Positions 8,450-17,762 are shown, numbered from the stretch's first letter. The stretch is 64,000 nt of DNA from Hydromicrobium sp964517765 (GCA_964517765.1 CAZFEN010000003.1:1-64000); one strand, 5' to 3'. Notes: generated by a model from the sequence alone, not told the origin. Program-made: numbers and translations.

Positions 8450-9223
8450 TTAAGTCAAAGATTTTATAATATCTATATCCTCTTCTTCCCCGGTCAATTG
8501 TAAGAATATTTCTTCCAGGTTACCTTCCTTTTCCTTGGAAACTTTTCTTAATTCATCCATATTCCCAACAGCTATAAGTTCTCCATTGTTGATAATACCA
8601 ACTCTGTCACACATTCTCTCGGCAATTTCCAGTATATGAGTGGACATGAAAATACAGACTCCTGATTTTGCCCTGAATCTCATTATATCCTTTATTACTC
8701 TGGCACTCTTAGGATCAAGTCCTACTGTCGGCTCATCAAAGAACAATACTTTAGGAGAATGGATCAGGGCCCCTGCTATAGCCATTTTTTGTTTCATACC
8801 ATGGGAGTAACTCTGGATCAGTTCCTCTCCTCTTCCGGTAAGATCAAAAACCTTTAAAAGTTCCTTTATCTTTCCCTCTATTTCTTTTCTATCCATGGCA
8901 AATATATTTCCCATAAACCTCAAAAACTCTATTCCTGTCAGCTTCTCATAGATCCGGGGTTCTTCCGGTATAAGTCCGAAATTTTTCTTTGCACCCAGCG
9001 GATCTTCCTGTATGTCGTTGCCCATGATTTTAACAGTGCCTGCTGTTGGTTTAAGCAGTCCGGTCATCAATTTTATTGTTGTAGTCTTCCCTGCTCCATT
9101 TGGGCCTAAAAAGCCGAAAATCTCGCCGCTTTTGATTTTCAAATTTAGATTATTTACAGCAGCCAGACTTCCATATTTTTTTGTCAGATTAAAAGTCTCT
9201 ATCGCAATTGAATTATCAGCCAT
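8450..9223 (-). CDS. ABC transporter ATP-binding protein
   Basis: An ATPase of about 257 residues. It has Walker A GPNGAGKTTT, Q-loop, ABC signature SYSHGMKQKMAIA, Walker B VLFFDEPTVGLDP and H-loop STHILE, all intact. The order and the short C-terminal tail are typical of ABC-2 exporters. The start is placed at the ATG preceding ADNSIAIETFNLTKKYG, which has AGGAACAGGG upstream. A GTG ten codons earlier lacks a ribosome site. It is paired with the membrane subunit 8 nt downstream and follows glutamate dehydrogenase by 47 nt, so all three may share one transcript. Confidence 0.9.
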   Translation of the reverse strand: MADNSIAIETFNLTKKYGSLAAVNNLNLKIKSGEIFGFLGPNGAGKTTTIKLMTGLLKPTAGTVKIMGNDIQEDPLGAKKNFGLIPEEPRIYEKLTGIEFLRFMGNIFAMDRKEIEGKIKELLKVFDLTGRGEELIQSYSHGMKQKMAIAGALIHSPKVLFFDEPTVGLDPKSARVIKDIMRFRAKSGVCIFMSTHILEIAERMCDRVGIINNGELIAVGNMDELRKVSKEKEGNLEEIFLQLTGEEEDIDIIKSLT

Positions 9224-9270
9224 AGCCAAAACACCCTGTTCCTTATTGGTCACATTTTATTATTATTTTT

Positions 9271-10605
9271 TTAAACAACTCCCTGCGCAAGCATCGCATT
9301 AGCTACTTTAATGAAACCTGCTATATTGGCACCTTTAACTAAATTATCCTCGTCTCCGTATTCTTTTGCCGTCATGGTGATATTTTTAAAGATTCCTGCC
9401 ATAATCCCTTTTAGTTTTTCATCAACCTCTTCGGAACTCCACTGCGTCCTCATGCTGTTTTGAGACATTTCCAGTGCCGATACTGCCACTCCTCCTGCGT
9501 TTGCAGCTTTTCCCGGAGCATATAAAACTTTATTATCCATGAATATTTTTCCTGCTTCAGGAAGGCAGGGCATATTAGCACCTTCACCAACAATGAAGCA
9601 ACCATTTTGCACAAGATTTTTGGCTCCGTTAATGTCTATCTCATTCTGCGTTGCACATGGCAGTGCGATATCGCATTTAATCTTCCAGATCTCTCCGGAG
9701 TTTTCATTGAATTGGACATCAGGATACTTTTTCTTATACTCCGATATTCTCTTATTATTCTTTTCCTTTATTATTTTTATCTCATCCAGATCCAGGCCAT
9801 CAGGATCATAAATATAACCGCTTGAATCACTCATGGCAATTACTATTCCGCCCAGCTCTTTTGCTTTCTGATGGGCGTATATTGCCACATTTCCCGAACC
9901 TGAAATAATTATTTTTGTACCTTTAATAGTCTTCACTTTTTTTTCTAATATATTATTTATAAAATATATCAAACCGTATCCGGTTGCTTCTTTCCTTATA
10001 AGACTTCCGCCATATTCCAGGCCTTTTCCGGTAAGTGCACCTTCAAAAGCATTTTTTAACCTTTTGTACTGTCCAAACATATAACCTAACTCTCTTGCTC
10101 CCGTCCCTATATCCCCTGCAGGTACATCTGTATCAGGACCAATATGCCTGAAAAGTTCTGTCATAAAACTCTGACAAAATCTCATAACTTCCGTATCTGA
10201 TTTATTTTTCGGGTCAAAATCACTTCCGCCCTTTCCTCCTCCTATACTGAGCCCTGTAAGAGAATTTTTGAATATTTGTTCGAATCCAAGAAATTTTATT
10301 ATTCCAAGATTTACCGAGGGATGGAGCCTCAAACCGCCCTTATAAGGACCAATTGCACTATTGAATTGGACCCTGAATCCCCTGTTTACTCTTGTTCTAC
10401 CTTTATCATCTATCCAGGGTACTCTAAATATTATTTGTCTTTCCGGTTCTACCAGTCTTTCAAGTATCCCTGCCTTTTCATATTCAGGATGTACTTCGAA
10501 TACGACTTCTATAGATGAAAATACTTCCTTTACAGCCTGATGAAATTCTGATTCTCCTGGATTTTTTTCAAGAACACTCTTAAGTATATCCTGAGTATAC
10601 CCCAT
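9271..10605 (-). CDS. gdhA: Glutamate dehydrogenase (hexameric, probably NADP type)
   Basis: A 444-residue enzyme of the bacterial hexameric glutamate dehydrogenase class. It interconverts 2-oxoglutarate plus ammonia and glutamate in the cytosol. Visible motifs are the substrate site GPYKGGLRLHPSV, the catalytic lysine K125 in IGGGKGGSDFDPK, VPAGDIGTGARE and the Rossmann segment ISGSGNVAIYAHQKA. Length equals the usual 440-450. It follows tRNA-Cys by 38 nt on the same strand and may be transcribed from the tRNA promoter. Cofactor preference is inferred from family resemblance only. In an amino-acid-using anaerobe it could serve either assimilation or deamination. Confidence 0.95.
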   Translation of the reverse strand: MGYTQDILKSVLEKNPGESEFHQAVKEVFSSIEVVFEVHPEYEKAGILERLVEPERQIIFRVPWIDDKGRTRVNRGFRVQFNSAIGPYKGGLRLHPSVNLGIIKFLGFEQIFKNSLTGLSIGGGKGGSDFDPKNKSDTEVMRFCQSFMTELFRHIGPDTDVPAGDIGTGARELGYMFGQYKRLKNAFEGALTGKGLEYGGSLIRKEATGYGLIYFINNILEKKVKTIKGTKIIISGSGNVAIYAHQKAKELGGIVIAMSDSSGYIYDPDGLDLDEIKIIKEKNNKRISEYKKKYPDVQFNENSGEIWKIKCDIALPCATQNEIDINGAKNLVQNGCFIVGEGANMPCLPEAGKIFMDNKVLYAPGKAANAGGVAVSALEMSQNSMRTQWSSEEVDEKLKGIMAGIFKNITMTAKEYGDEDNLVKGANIAGFIKVANAMLAQGVV

Positions 10606-10643
10606 GTTTTTCTCCTTCTTTATTAGAAAAATTTTTATAAATC

Positions 10644-10717
<74 letters not shown>

Positions 10718-10737
10718 TTTTAAAACAATAAAAGGAT

Positions 10738-10766
10738 ATTATAGGATAATTTTATTTAAAAGTTAA
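10738..10766 (-). promoter_or_regulatory. Promoter for tRNA-Cys (and possibly gdhA)
   Basis: Minus strand TTAACT (10766-10761), 17-nt spacer, perfect TATAAT (10743-10738). The start would lie about 14 nt before the tRNA. Confidence 0.6.
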
Positions 10767-10792
10767 GCAGTCTATGCCTTCTTGATAACTAA

Positions 10793-10827
10793 TTTTAAAG
10801 ATTAAATATAATATTTAATCTTTAAAA
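10793..10827 (-). terminator. AT-rich perfect palindrome over the amrS stop codon, possible terminator
   Basis: Two 17-nt arms, TTTTAAAGATTAAATAT and its exact complement, are separated by one base. The amrS stop codon (10824-10822) lies inside the right arm. As RNA it forms a long AU hairpin at the very end of the message. No strong U tract follows, so termination is plausible rather than certain. Confidence 0.5.
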
Positions 10828-11832
10828 TATTCCTTCTACCTTATAGCCGCAACTATAGCAGGAACCTTTTTCCATTTTATTGCCTGAGACTGAAAATCCC
10901 GTTCTTTCTATAAGCGTACTGTTGCAGTTGGGACAATTAGTATTTTCATGTCTGCTTCCAGGAATATTTCCTCCATAGACGTATTTTAATCCTGCATTTT
11001 TACCTATATCAATTGCAGCTTTTATTTTTTCTGCACTTGTAGGAGGAATGTCAGACTTGTATTGAGGATAATAAGCGCTTAGATGCCAGGGTATATTCTC
11101 ATCGATTCCGGCCAGAAATTTTGCTATGTTTTTTAACTCATCTGTGGAATCATTGATTCCCGGAATTATAAGTGTAGTTACCTCTACCCAGATGCCCAGT
11201 TTCTTCATCAGAACTATATTATTTAGAACCGGCTTTAATCTCCCTCCAATCTTTTTTTTATACGTATCTTCCGAAAAACTTTTCAAATCCACGTTTGCTG
11301 CATCAAGATAAGGTTTGATCATCATGATACATTCTTCGGTCATGAAACCGTTGGTAACAAATACATTTTTTAATCCTTTTTCATTTGCCAGTTTTGCAGT
11401 GTCATAAGCATACTCAAAAAAAATAGTCGGTTCTGTATAAGTATAAGATATACTTTTATCTCCGTTTGCAATAGCATGATTTACCAGCTCTTCTGGAGAG
11501 ACATCTCTTCCCTCTATAATGTCAAAATCAGATGGTGTCTGTGAAATATTGAAATTCTGGCAGAAAAAGCATTTAAAATTGCATCCGACTGTTGCTATAG
11601 ATAAGGAATAAGTACCGGGTAAAAAATGAAACAGTGGTTTTTTCTCGATTGGATCAGAATTTTCAGTGATTAACCTTCTGTATACAAGAGAATACAGGAT
11701 TCCATCTATGTTCTTCCTGACACAGCATTTCCCCTTCTCCTGATTCTCAATAAGGCATCTGTGATTGCAAAGATCACATCTTACTTTTTTATTATCAAGC
11801 TTCTTATATAAATATGCTTCTTTCATTCTCAA
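10822..11832 (-). CDS. amrS: AmmeMemoRadiSam system radical SAM protein
   Basis: A 336-residue protein. The radical-SAM cluster motif is C84-N-F-K-C88-F-F-C91 (CxxxCxxC), preceded by a cysteine-rich N-terminus (C19, C22, C26, C36) and followed by the conserved SYTYTEPTIFFEYAYD and a C-terminal zinc ribbon (CPNC, CYSC). This architecture and the closing GNIPGSRHENTNCPNC are typical of AmrS, the stand-alone pyruvate-formate-lyase-activase-like member of the AmmeMemoRadiSam group. The Memo and AMMECR1 partners are not in this window. The start may be the TTG at 11832 or the ATG two codons later. It follows tRNA-Leu(GAG) by 45 nt and may share its promoter. Confidence 0.88.
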   Translation of the reverse strand: MRMKEAYLYKKLDNKKVRCDLCNHRCLIENQEKGKCCVRKNIDGILYSLVYRRLITENSDPIEKKPLFHFLPGTYSLSIATVGCNFKCFFCQNFNISQTPSDFDIIEGRDVSPEELVNHAIANGDKSISYTYTEPTIFFEYAYDTAKLANEKGLKNVFVTNGFMTEECIMMIKPYLDAANVDLKSFSEDTYKKKIGGRLKPVLNNIVLMKKLGIWVEVTTLIIPGINDSTDELKNIAKFLAGIDENIPWHLSAYYPQYKSDIPPTSAEKIKAAIDIGKNAGLKYVYGGNIPGSRHENTNCPNCNSTLIERTGFSVSGNKMEKGSCYSCGYKVEGIF

Positions 11833-11877
11833 CCATGCTTAATATATTACTAATTAAATCATATTTAATATATTTAC

Positions 11878-11966
11878 TGGTGTCGGAAGGGGGACTTGAA
11901 CCCCCATGAACTAAATCGTTCACAAGGCCCTCAACCTTGCGCGTCTACCAGTTCCGCCATTCCGAC
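11878..11966 (-). tRNA. tRNA-Leu (anticodon GAG), CCA encoded
   Basis: A class II tRNA with a long variable arm (CCTTGTGAACGATTTAGTTC region). The acceptor GTCGGAA pairs with TTCCGAC, followed by A and an encoded CCA (11880-11878). The anticodon loop TTGAGGG gives GAG. Confidence 0.95.
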
Positions 11967-12009
11967 AATATGAATTTAATTGTGTAATATATGATTTTTA
12001 GTCTTACTA

Positions 12010-12038
12010 ATTCTAAAAACAATGCCTGTTATTGTCAA
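12010..12038 (-). promoter_or_regulatory. Promoter for tRNA-Leu(GAG)
   Basis: A perfect TTGACA (12038-12033) and TAGAAT (12015-12010) are separated by 17 nt on the minus strand. The start would be near 12003, leaving a leader of about 37 nt. Confidence 0.75.
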
Positions 12039-12097
12039 TAAATTACTCTTAAAACTATGGGTATTCTTATGGAGAATATTATTCCTTTTGTAATCTA

Positions 12098-13819
12098 TTA
12101 TTCTCTTGGTTTTAAGCAAATAGCAAGGTGCTCCAGTAAATCCCCCGGTTTAACAAGTAAATCAAAATCTTCTTCCTCTTCCAGACTTGTCATCAATTCC
12201 AGATCTACCGGAATATTCAATAAATCGATCTCTTTATCTCTGAGCATACTAACAAGGTTATTTATATCAACATCGAATATGATTTTTATAGAATCTATTT
12301 CCAATGCCGATCCTTTATAAAATTCATTTTTAACGAGCGTCAGATACTCTCTTTCTTTATACATTCCTATTTTATATGGACCACTTGCAATAATATCATT
12401 CAGAGAAATATCATTTATATCCTTTTCGTCCAGTGATCCTTTCTTTAGCACCAGTGTGAAAAGTTTCTTCCAATCATTGACTTTTTCTTTAAAAATGATT
12501 TTGAACTCTTTTTCGTTTATTACTTCAATTGCTTTTACTTTTGAGTAATCTTCATCGATATTTAAACTTTCATTACTCAGTATTGAATCATAAGTATATT
12601 CGACATCTTCCGACGTAATGGGGTCCCCATCTCCCCAGAAAATTTCATCTCTTAATGTGACATCGATTTCAAGATCCGTTGTTCCATTTGTGTTCTCCTC
12701 GGAATCATCATCTTCTTCCACAAGAACTGCTCTGTAGCCTCCCTTTTCATCTATTTGCCATAAACCGCTCATTATAAGACTACTTATATAATCCTGATCG
12801 AATGGACCTAAAAATTCATAATCTTCACCTTCATAACCAATGATGACTTCATCATCATTACTTTCATCTGTATTTTCTTCATTTGATAAAACCCAGTTCT
12901 CTATGTTAAAAAAGATTTTATTATTTCTTATATTTATATCGATTTTGTTTATCTTCTTGTTGTTATATGCTATCGAAAATAACCTGCTGTAGAGGGGTAG
13001 GATCACGGCATCCTGGACCATCAGATCCTGTAAATTTCCGAGTAGGTCTTTTTTTACTTCAGGATCATTTTCTTCTGCAATCTCCTTTAAAATTTCATCG
13101 ACATTTAAATTTTCATACCAGTAGAAATTTTCACAATTCTTATTTTCTTCTGTCTTTAATGGGGGTATTTTCCCGGAATCGAAGTTATAGAGCAGGCTGC
13201 TTCCATCGAAATTATAAACCGACCATATACCAAGTTCGTAATCCCCTTTTTCAACGTAATCCTGATACCATTCTTTTGAAGGTTTATTAAATATCCATAA
13301 TTTTATCCCTATTTTATCCAGATCTTCTATAATCATTTTTTCTATTGCCTGCCTGGCGTTATTATCACTTATGGAACCTATGGTAATATACAGTGGATTA
13401 TCCACGCCGTAACCTGCCCTGCTTAAAGATTCTTTTGCTTTATTTATGTCATAATCATATTCTGACCATGCCGGATAATAATAATAGGAATCTTTTGAAA
13501 ACAAGCTGTCCAATACCTCACCATACTCACCAAGCAGCTGATCTACGATTTTTTCCCTGTCTATGGCATAAAATATTGCTTTTCTTATATTGATATCATC
13601 CAGAGAATTCTTATTTTTTTGTTTTTCCCATGATTCAAGGAAAATTTCTCTACTGCTGACATCCGGATTATCGATATCATCTTTTACATTGACGCTTCCC
13701 GCTTTATCATCTATGGTAACTAATCCCATATCGTTATATTCACATGAATAAAGGAAAATGCTCGCAAACATCAACATCAATGTAAAAGCAAATATTATTA
13801 TTATTTTCAATTTATTCAT
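12098..13819 (-). CDS. Family-5 substrate-binding lipoprotein with swapped (circularly permuted) halves
   Basis: A 573-residue protein from the ATG at 13819 (the open frame extends 18 codons further, into oppF). A signal peptide ends at lipobox FLYSC with C26, so it is a lipoprotein. In ordinary OppA-type proteins the segment WxDGxPxTAEDVxYT and then GPYK come first, followed by LRKAIxYAIDREKI. Here the order is reversed. IRKAIFYAIDREKIV is at about 78-92 and the usual C-terminal stretch ends near residue 310. Then GPFDQDYISSLIMSGLW begins a normal N-terminal half at about 338, with WGDGDPITSEDVEYTYDSI at 395-413 and GPYKIG later. The protein stops where the C half would normally begin. An acidic linker (about 312-330) joins the two. 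It is the last gene of the opp operon, 23 nt after oppF. Substrate unknown. Confidence 0.8.
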   Translation of the reverse strand: MNKLKIIIIFAFTLMLMFASIFLYSCEYNDMGLVTIDDKAGSVNVKDDIDNPDVSSREIFLESWEKQKNKNSLDDINIRKAIFYAIDREKIVDQLLGEYGEVLDSLFSKDSYYYYPAWSEYDYDINKAKESLSRAGYGVDNPLYITIGSISDNNARQAIEKMIIEDLDKIGIKLWIFNKPSKEWYQDYVEKGDYELGIWSVYNFDGSSLLYNFDSGKIPPLKTEENKNCENFYWYENLNVDEILKEIAEENDPEVKKDLLGNLQDLMVQDAVILPLYSRLFSIAYNNKKINKIDINIRNNKIFFNIENWVLSNEENTDESNDDEVIIGYEGEDYEFLGPFDQDYISSLIMSGLWQIDEKGGYRAVLVEEDDDSEENTNGTTDLEIDVTLRDEIFWGDGDPITSEDVEYTYDSILSNESLNIDEDYSKVKAIEVINEKEFKIIFKEKVNDWKKLFTLVLKKGSLDEKDINDISLNDIIASGPYKIGMYKEREYLTLVKNEFYKGSALEIDSIKIIFDVDINNLVSMLRDKEIDLLNIPVDLELMTSLEEEEDFDLLVKPGDLLEHLAICLKPRE

Positions 13820-13842
13820 ATGTACAAATGTAAATTTATTAT

Positions 13843-14844
13843 TTAGACTACAGGTTTTCCTGCAAAAAAGCATGCAGCAAGATGTTCATTGCCATTTCTT
13901 GAATAATCCTTTAATTCTGGTTCTTCTTGGCTGCAGATATCCTGTGCATTCGGACATCTGGTATGAAAACTGCATCCGGAAGGAGGGTTAATGGGACTTG
14001 GGACATCTCCTTCAAGAACAATTCTCTTCCTTTTTCTTTCCAGCTCGGGATCAGGAATAGGAATCGCAGATAGCAGACCCATTGTGTAGGGATGAAGCGG
14101 TGTTTTATATAAATCTTCACTTTTCGCAACTTCAACCATTTTTCCAAGATACATTACACCTATCCTGTCGCTTACATGTTTTACTACAGAAAGGTCATGA
14201 GCAATAAAAAGATAAGTGAGATTGAATTCTTTTTGCAGATCTGTTAGTAAATTTAAAATCTGTGCCTGTACCGATACATCCAGAGCTGATACAGGTTCGT
14301 CACATAAAAGTAACTTTGGGGTCAAAGCCAGCGCCCTTGCCACTCCGACTCTCTGCCTCTGCCCGCCGCTGAATTCATGCGGATATCTATGTATATGTTC
14401 AGGATTAAGCCCGACCACCTTTAATAATTCTTTTACTTTTTTTATCCTTTTTCTTTTATCACCTATTTTATGGATTTCAAACGGTTCATTTATAATATCG
14501 CCAACTGTCATCCTGGGAGAAAGCGATGCATAAGGATCCTGAAAGATCACCTGGATTTCTCTTCTTATTTTAAACATTTCTCTGCTATTTAATTTGAATA
14601 AATTCACTCCGTTGTATATCGCTTCGCCGCCGGTCTGCGGTACAAGCCTTAATATTACCTTTGCCACAGTAGTCTTACCGCAGCCTGTTTCACCTACAAG
14701 TCCAAAAGTCTCGCCTTTTCTTATAAAAAAATTTATGCCATCTACAGCTTTTACGGAACCCGTAAATTTTTGAAACAAAAATCCGCTTCTTAAATTAAAG
14801 TATTTTTTTAAATTTTTGACTTCCAGTAATTTATTATTTTCCAT
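13843..14844 (-). CDS. oppF: Oligopeptide ABC transporter ATP-binding protein OppF
   Basis: A 333-residue ATPase of the dipeptide/oligopeptide importer. It has Walker A GETGCGKTTV, signature FSGGQRQRVGVARA, Walker B LLLCDEPVSALDV and the C-terminal oligopeptide-type extension PPSGCSFHTRCPNAQDICSQEEP with four cysteines that can bind an iron-sulfur cluster in this family. It starts 2 nt after the end of oppD and works as a heterodimer with it on the cytosolic face of OppBC. Confidence 0.92.
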   Translation of the reverse strand: MENNKLLEVKNLKKYFNLRSGFLFQKFTGSVKAVDGINFFIRKGETFGLVGETGCGKTTVAKVILRLVPQTGGEAIYNGVNLFKLNSREMFKIRREIQVIFQDPYASLSPRMTVGDIINEPFEIHKIGDKRKRIKKVKELLKVVGLNPEHIHRYPHEFSGGQRQRVGVARALALTPKLLLCDEPVSALDVSVQAQILNLLTDLQKEFNLTYLFIAHDLSVVKHVSDRIGVMYLGKMVEVAKSEDLYKTPLHPYTMGLLSAIPIPDPELERKRKRIVLEGDVPSPINPPSGCSFHTRCPNAQDICSQEEPELKDYSRNGNEHLAACFFAGKPVV

Positions 14845-14846
14845 AT

Positions 14847-15866
14847 TTAATTATCAAATCTTTCAATTATTCCTTCCATGAATTCCTTCGCCCTGTAGCA
14901 TGATACAAAATGATCTTTTTCTATTTCTACGAGGGGTGGGTATTCTCTTTTGCACTCATCACATACATATTTGCATCTTGCGCTGAAAATGCAGCATTTT
15001 GGTAAATCTATCAAACTGGGAGGCAAACCTTCGATTGGTTTCAAGTTCCCTCTTTTTTCCTCATCCAGCCTTGTCACTGATTTCATCAGTCCGATTGTAT
15101 ATGGGTGCATCGGTTTATAAAATATATTATCGATATTTGAAAATTCAACAGGTTTACCTGCATACATTACCATTACTCTATCTGCATATTTTGCAACCAC
15201 ACCAAGATCATGTGTTATTATTATTATCGAAGAATTTGTTTTATGCTTAAGCTCATCCATTAATTCCAATATTTGAGCCTGAACAGTTACATCAAGTGCA
15301 GTTGTTGGTTCGTCCGCTATAAGAATACTGGGACTATTTGCAATTGCCATTGCAATCATGACTCTCTGCCTCATGCCTCCACTGAACTCATGTGGGTAGC
15401 TATTGAACCTTCTTTTGAATTCAGGTATTCCCACCATTTCAAGAAGTTTCAAACCTTCCTTTCTGGCTTCTTCTTTTTTTAATTTTCTATGGACAATCAG
15501 GGATTCCATAACCTGATTGCCTACCGTATAAACAGGATTTAAAGAAGTCATTGGATCCTGGAAAATCATTGAAATCTTATTACCTCTGAGATTCTGAAGG
15601 TCTTTTTCTCCGAGTTTTAACAAATCCCTGCCTTCAAAGATTATTTCACCACCGACTATTCTTCCCAGCGGCTGTGGAATCAACCTCAGTATCGAAAGAG
15701 CGGTTACACTTTTACCACATCCGGTTTCGCCTACGATACCGAGAGTTTCGCCTTTTTTAAGATCGAAACTGACACCATCTACTGCTTTAACCACTCCGTC
15801 ATCAGTATAAAAATATGTGCTTAAATTTTTGACTTCTAAAATTTTATTGTTTTCTATTTCTGCCAT
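14847..15866 (-). CDS. oppD: Oligopeptide ABC transporter ATP-binding protein OppD
   Basis: A 339-residue ATPase with Walker A GETGCGKSVTA, signature FSGGMRQRVMIAMA, Walker B LIADEPTTALDV and the C-terminal cysteine motif CCIFSARCKYVCDEC. It pairs with OppF. It follows oppC by 51 nt in the same operon. Ligand class (oligopeptide, dipeptide or another small molecule) cannot be told from the ATPase. Confidence 0.92.
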   Translation of the reverse strand: MAEIENNKILEVKNLSTYFYTDDGVVKAVDGVSFDLKKGETLGIVGETGCGKSVTALSILRLIPQPLGRIVGGEIIFEGRDLLKLGEKDLQNLRGNKISMIFQDPMTSLNPVYTVGNQVMESLIVHRKLKKEEARKEGLKLLEMVGIPEFKRRFNSYPHEFSGGMRQRVMIAMAIANSPSILIADEPTTALDVTVQAQILELMDELKHKTNSSIIIITHDLGVVAKYADRVMVMYAGKPVEFSNIDNIFYKPMHPYTIGLMKSVTRLDEEKRGNLKPIEGLPPSLIDLPKCCIFSARCKYVCDECKREYPPLVEIEKDHFVSCYRAKEFMEGIIERFDN

Positions 15867-15917
15867 TTTATAAAAAAAATCTAATAAAAATCTATAATTA
15901 TATATTATCCCTTAAAA

Positions 15918-16817
15918 CTACTTTAATTTAGGATCAAACGCATCTCTTAATCCATCACCAAGTAAGACAAAACCTAAAACTGTTATTAAAATAGCCAACC
16001 CGGGGAAAAACATCATCCAGGGGGCTATATCAATGTAAGACATAGAATCTGCAAGCATCTTGCCCCATGCAGCTGTCGGAGGTTGGACTCCTATTCCAAG
16101 AAAACTCAGTGCAGCTTCTACTATTATCGCGGTTCCTACATTCATTGTCGCATAAACAATTATTGGAGCAAAAGAATTAGGGAAAATATGTTTCATTATA
16201 ATTCTTTTATTGCTTGCACCCATTGCTCTTGCAGCTTCGATATATTCCTTATTTTTAATTGTCAGGATAGAACTCCTGAAAATTCTTGCGATAGAGGCCC
16301 ATCCCAGAATCCCGATTGCAATAAATATATTTACTATTCCCGGACCTAAAATCGTCATTATCGCTATCGCCCCCAGAATATACGGAAATGCAAAGAAAAT
16401 GTCTGCTACCCTCATGATCACTGCATCTGATAAACCACCAAAATAGCCTGAGAGAGCTCCAAAGAAAAGACCTATTATCACTGATATGCCTACCGCAATA
16501 ACTCCTACCTCTATAGAAATCCTGCTCCCATAAATGACTCTGCTAAAGATATCTCTGCCCAGTAGATCTGTTCCAAAAAAATAGTTAATACTGGGACCAA
16601 GTGAAGAATCTTCCTTTATTCTTTCAATTGGATTATAGGGAGAGATCAAAGGAGCAAATATAGCTATCAATATTAGTAATACGACTATCGAGAGCCCCAG
16701 CATGGCAAGCTTATTTTTTCGCAACCGTTTCCATGCATCTTTATAAAGAGATGTCCTTGAATATTTTTTTCCGGTTTCTAATTCTTCTAATGCTTCTAAT
16801 TCTTTTATAGTCGCCAT
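15918..16817 (-). CDS. oppC: Oligopeptide ABC transporter permease OppC
   Basis: A 299-residue permease with an N-terminal cytosolic segment, one early membrane helix (about 34-56), the FGTDLLGRDIFSRVIYGSRISI motif typical of OppC/DppC, and the EAA loop EAARAMGASNKRIIMKHIFPN that contacts the ATPase. About six membrane helices are visible. Its start directly abuts the stop of oppB, so the subunits are co-translated. Confidence 0.92.
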   Translation of the reverse strand: MATIKELEALEELETGKKYSRTSLYKDAWKRLRKNKLAMLGLSIVVLLILIAIFAPLISPYNPIERIKEDSSLGPSINYFFGTDLLGRDIFSRVIYGSRISIEVGVIAVGISVIIGLFFGALSGYFGGLSDAVIMRVADIFFAFPYILGAIAIMTILGPGIVNIFIAIGILGWASIARIFRSSILTIKNKEYIEAARAMGASNKRIIMKHIFPNSFAPIIVYATMNVGTAIIVEAALSFLGIGVQPPTAAWGKMLADSMSYIDIAPWMMFFPGLAILITVLGFVLLGDGLRDAFDPKLK

Positions 16818-17762
16818 TTAAATTTGTATTTCCTTTTTCTCATATCTGATCCTTGGATCCAATAATGCATATACGATATCTACTACTAAATTCATAGCTA
16901 CAAAGATTATAACCAGAATTATCGTTCCGCCGATTACTACGGGTGCATCCCGCTGAAGGATCGCCAGATAAATCGTTCTCCCTACACCGGGCCAGTTAAA
17001 GACTGTCTCGGTAAGAATAGCGCCGCCCATTAAGCTGCCCAGATCAACTCCTATCAATGTTACTACCGGAATCAAAGCATTTTTTAAAGCATGTTTGCCT
17101 ATGACCATATTGCGTGAAAGCCCCTTTGCATAAGCAGTCGTAATATAATCATTGGATAGTACTTCAAGCATTGTACTCCGTGTCATTCTAGCCACAAATG
17201 CAGTAGAAACCGAAGCCAGTGTTATTGCAGGTAATATATAATATCTTAAGCTTCCGTCTCCCATCCCGGACATAGGCAGCCATCCAAGTTTTAGACCAAA
17301 CGAAACCTGCAGCATCATACCAAGCCAGTATACGGGAACGCAGACAGCAATAGTCGTTGAAATAGTAACCAGTATATCCCAGAAACTAAATTTTTTGACT
17401 GCAGATACTATGCCCGCAAATATGCCAATAATAACCTCTATTATAATAGCGGCCAGCGCTAATTTTATTGAATTGGGATAATGATCGGCAAGAATACTAT
17501 TGACCGAGCGCCTGTATCTGTATGAAGTTCCGAGATCTCCTTTTGCCAGTTGTTTTATATATCTCCAGTATTGAACATAAACAGGTTTGTCAATGCCCAT
17601 TTTTACCCTCAGGTTCTGAAGCGCTTCAGGCGTAGCGCCTTTTTCAAGAATCAGCTTTGCAGGATCTTCAGGGATAACATACATTAAAGTAAACAGAATC
17701 AATGTAACCCCTATGATAACCGGGATAATCTGTAAAATTCTTCTTAATATAAAATAGAACAT
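16818..17762 (-). CDS. oppB: Oligopeptide ABC transporter permease OppB
   Basis: A 314-residue permease. It starts with the typical membrane anchor FILRRILQIIPVIIGVTLILF, has the periplasmic motif YRRSVNSILADHYPNSIKLAL and the EAA loop TAYAKGLSRNMVIGKHALKNA, and ends in the family pattern VYALLDPRIRYE. It is separated from oppA by 123 nt containing a 12-bp stem-loop, and it is immediately followed by oppC. Confidence 0.92.
   Translation of the reverse strand: MFYFILRRILQIIPVIIGVTLILFTLMYVIPEDPAKLILEKGATPEALQNLRVKMGIDKPVYVQYWRYIKQLAKGDLGTSYRYRRSVNSILADHYPNSIKLALAAIIIEVIIGIFAGIVSAVKKFSFWDILVTISTTIAVCVPVYWLGMMLQVSFGLKLGWLPMSGMGDGSLRYYILPAITLASVSTAFVARMTRSTMLEVLSNDYITTAYAKGLSRNMVIGKHALKNALIPVVTLIGVDLGSLMGGAILTETVFNWPGVGRTIYLAILQRDAPVVIGGTIILVIIFVAMNLVVDIVYALLDPRIRYEKKEIQI

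Noticed and set aside
13820..13873. Longer start of the permuted binding protein inside oppF
   Set aside because: The extra 18 residues precede a complete lipoprotein signal peptide and lack a ribosome site.
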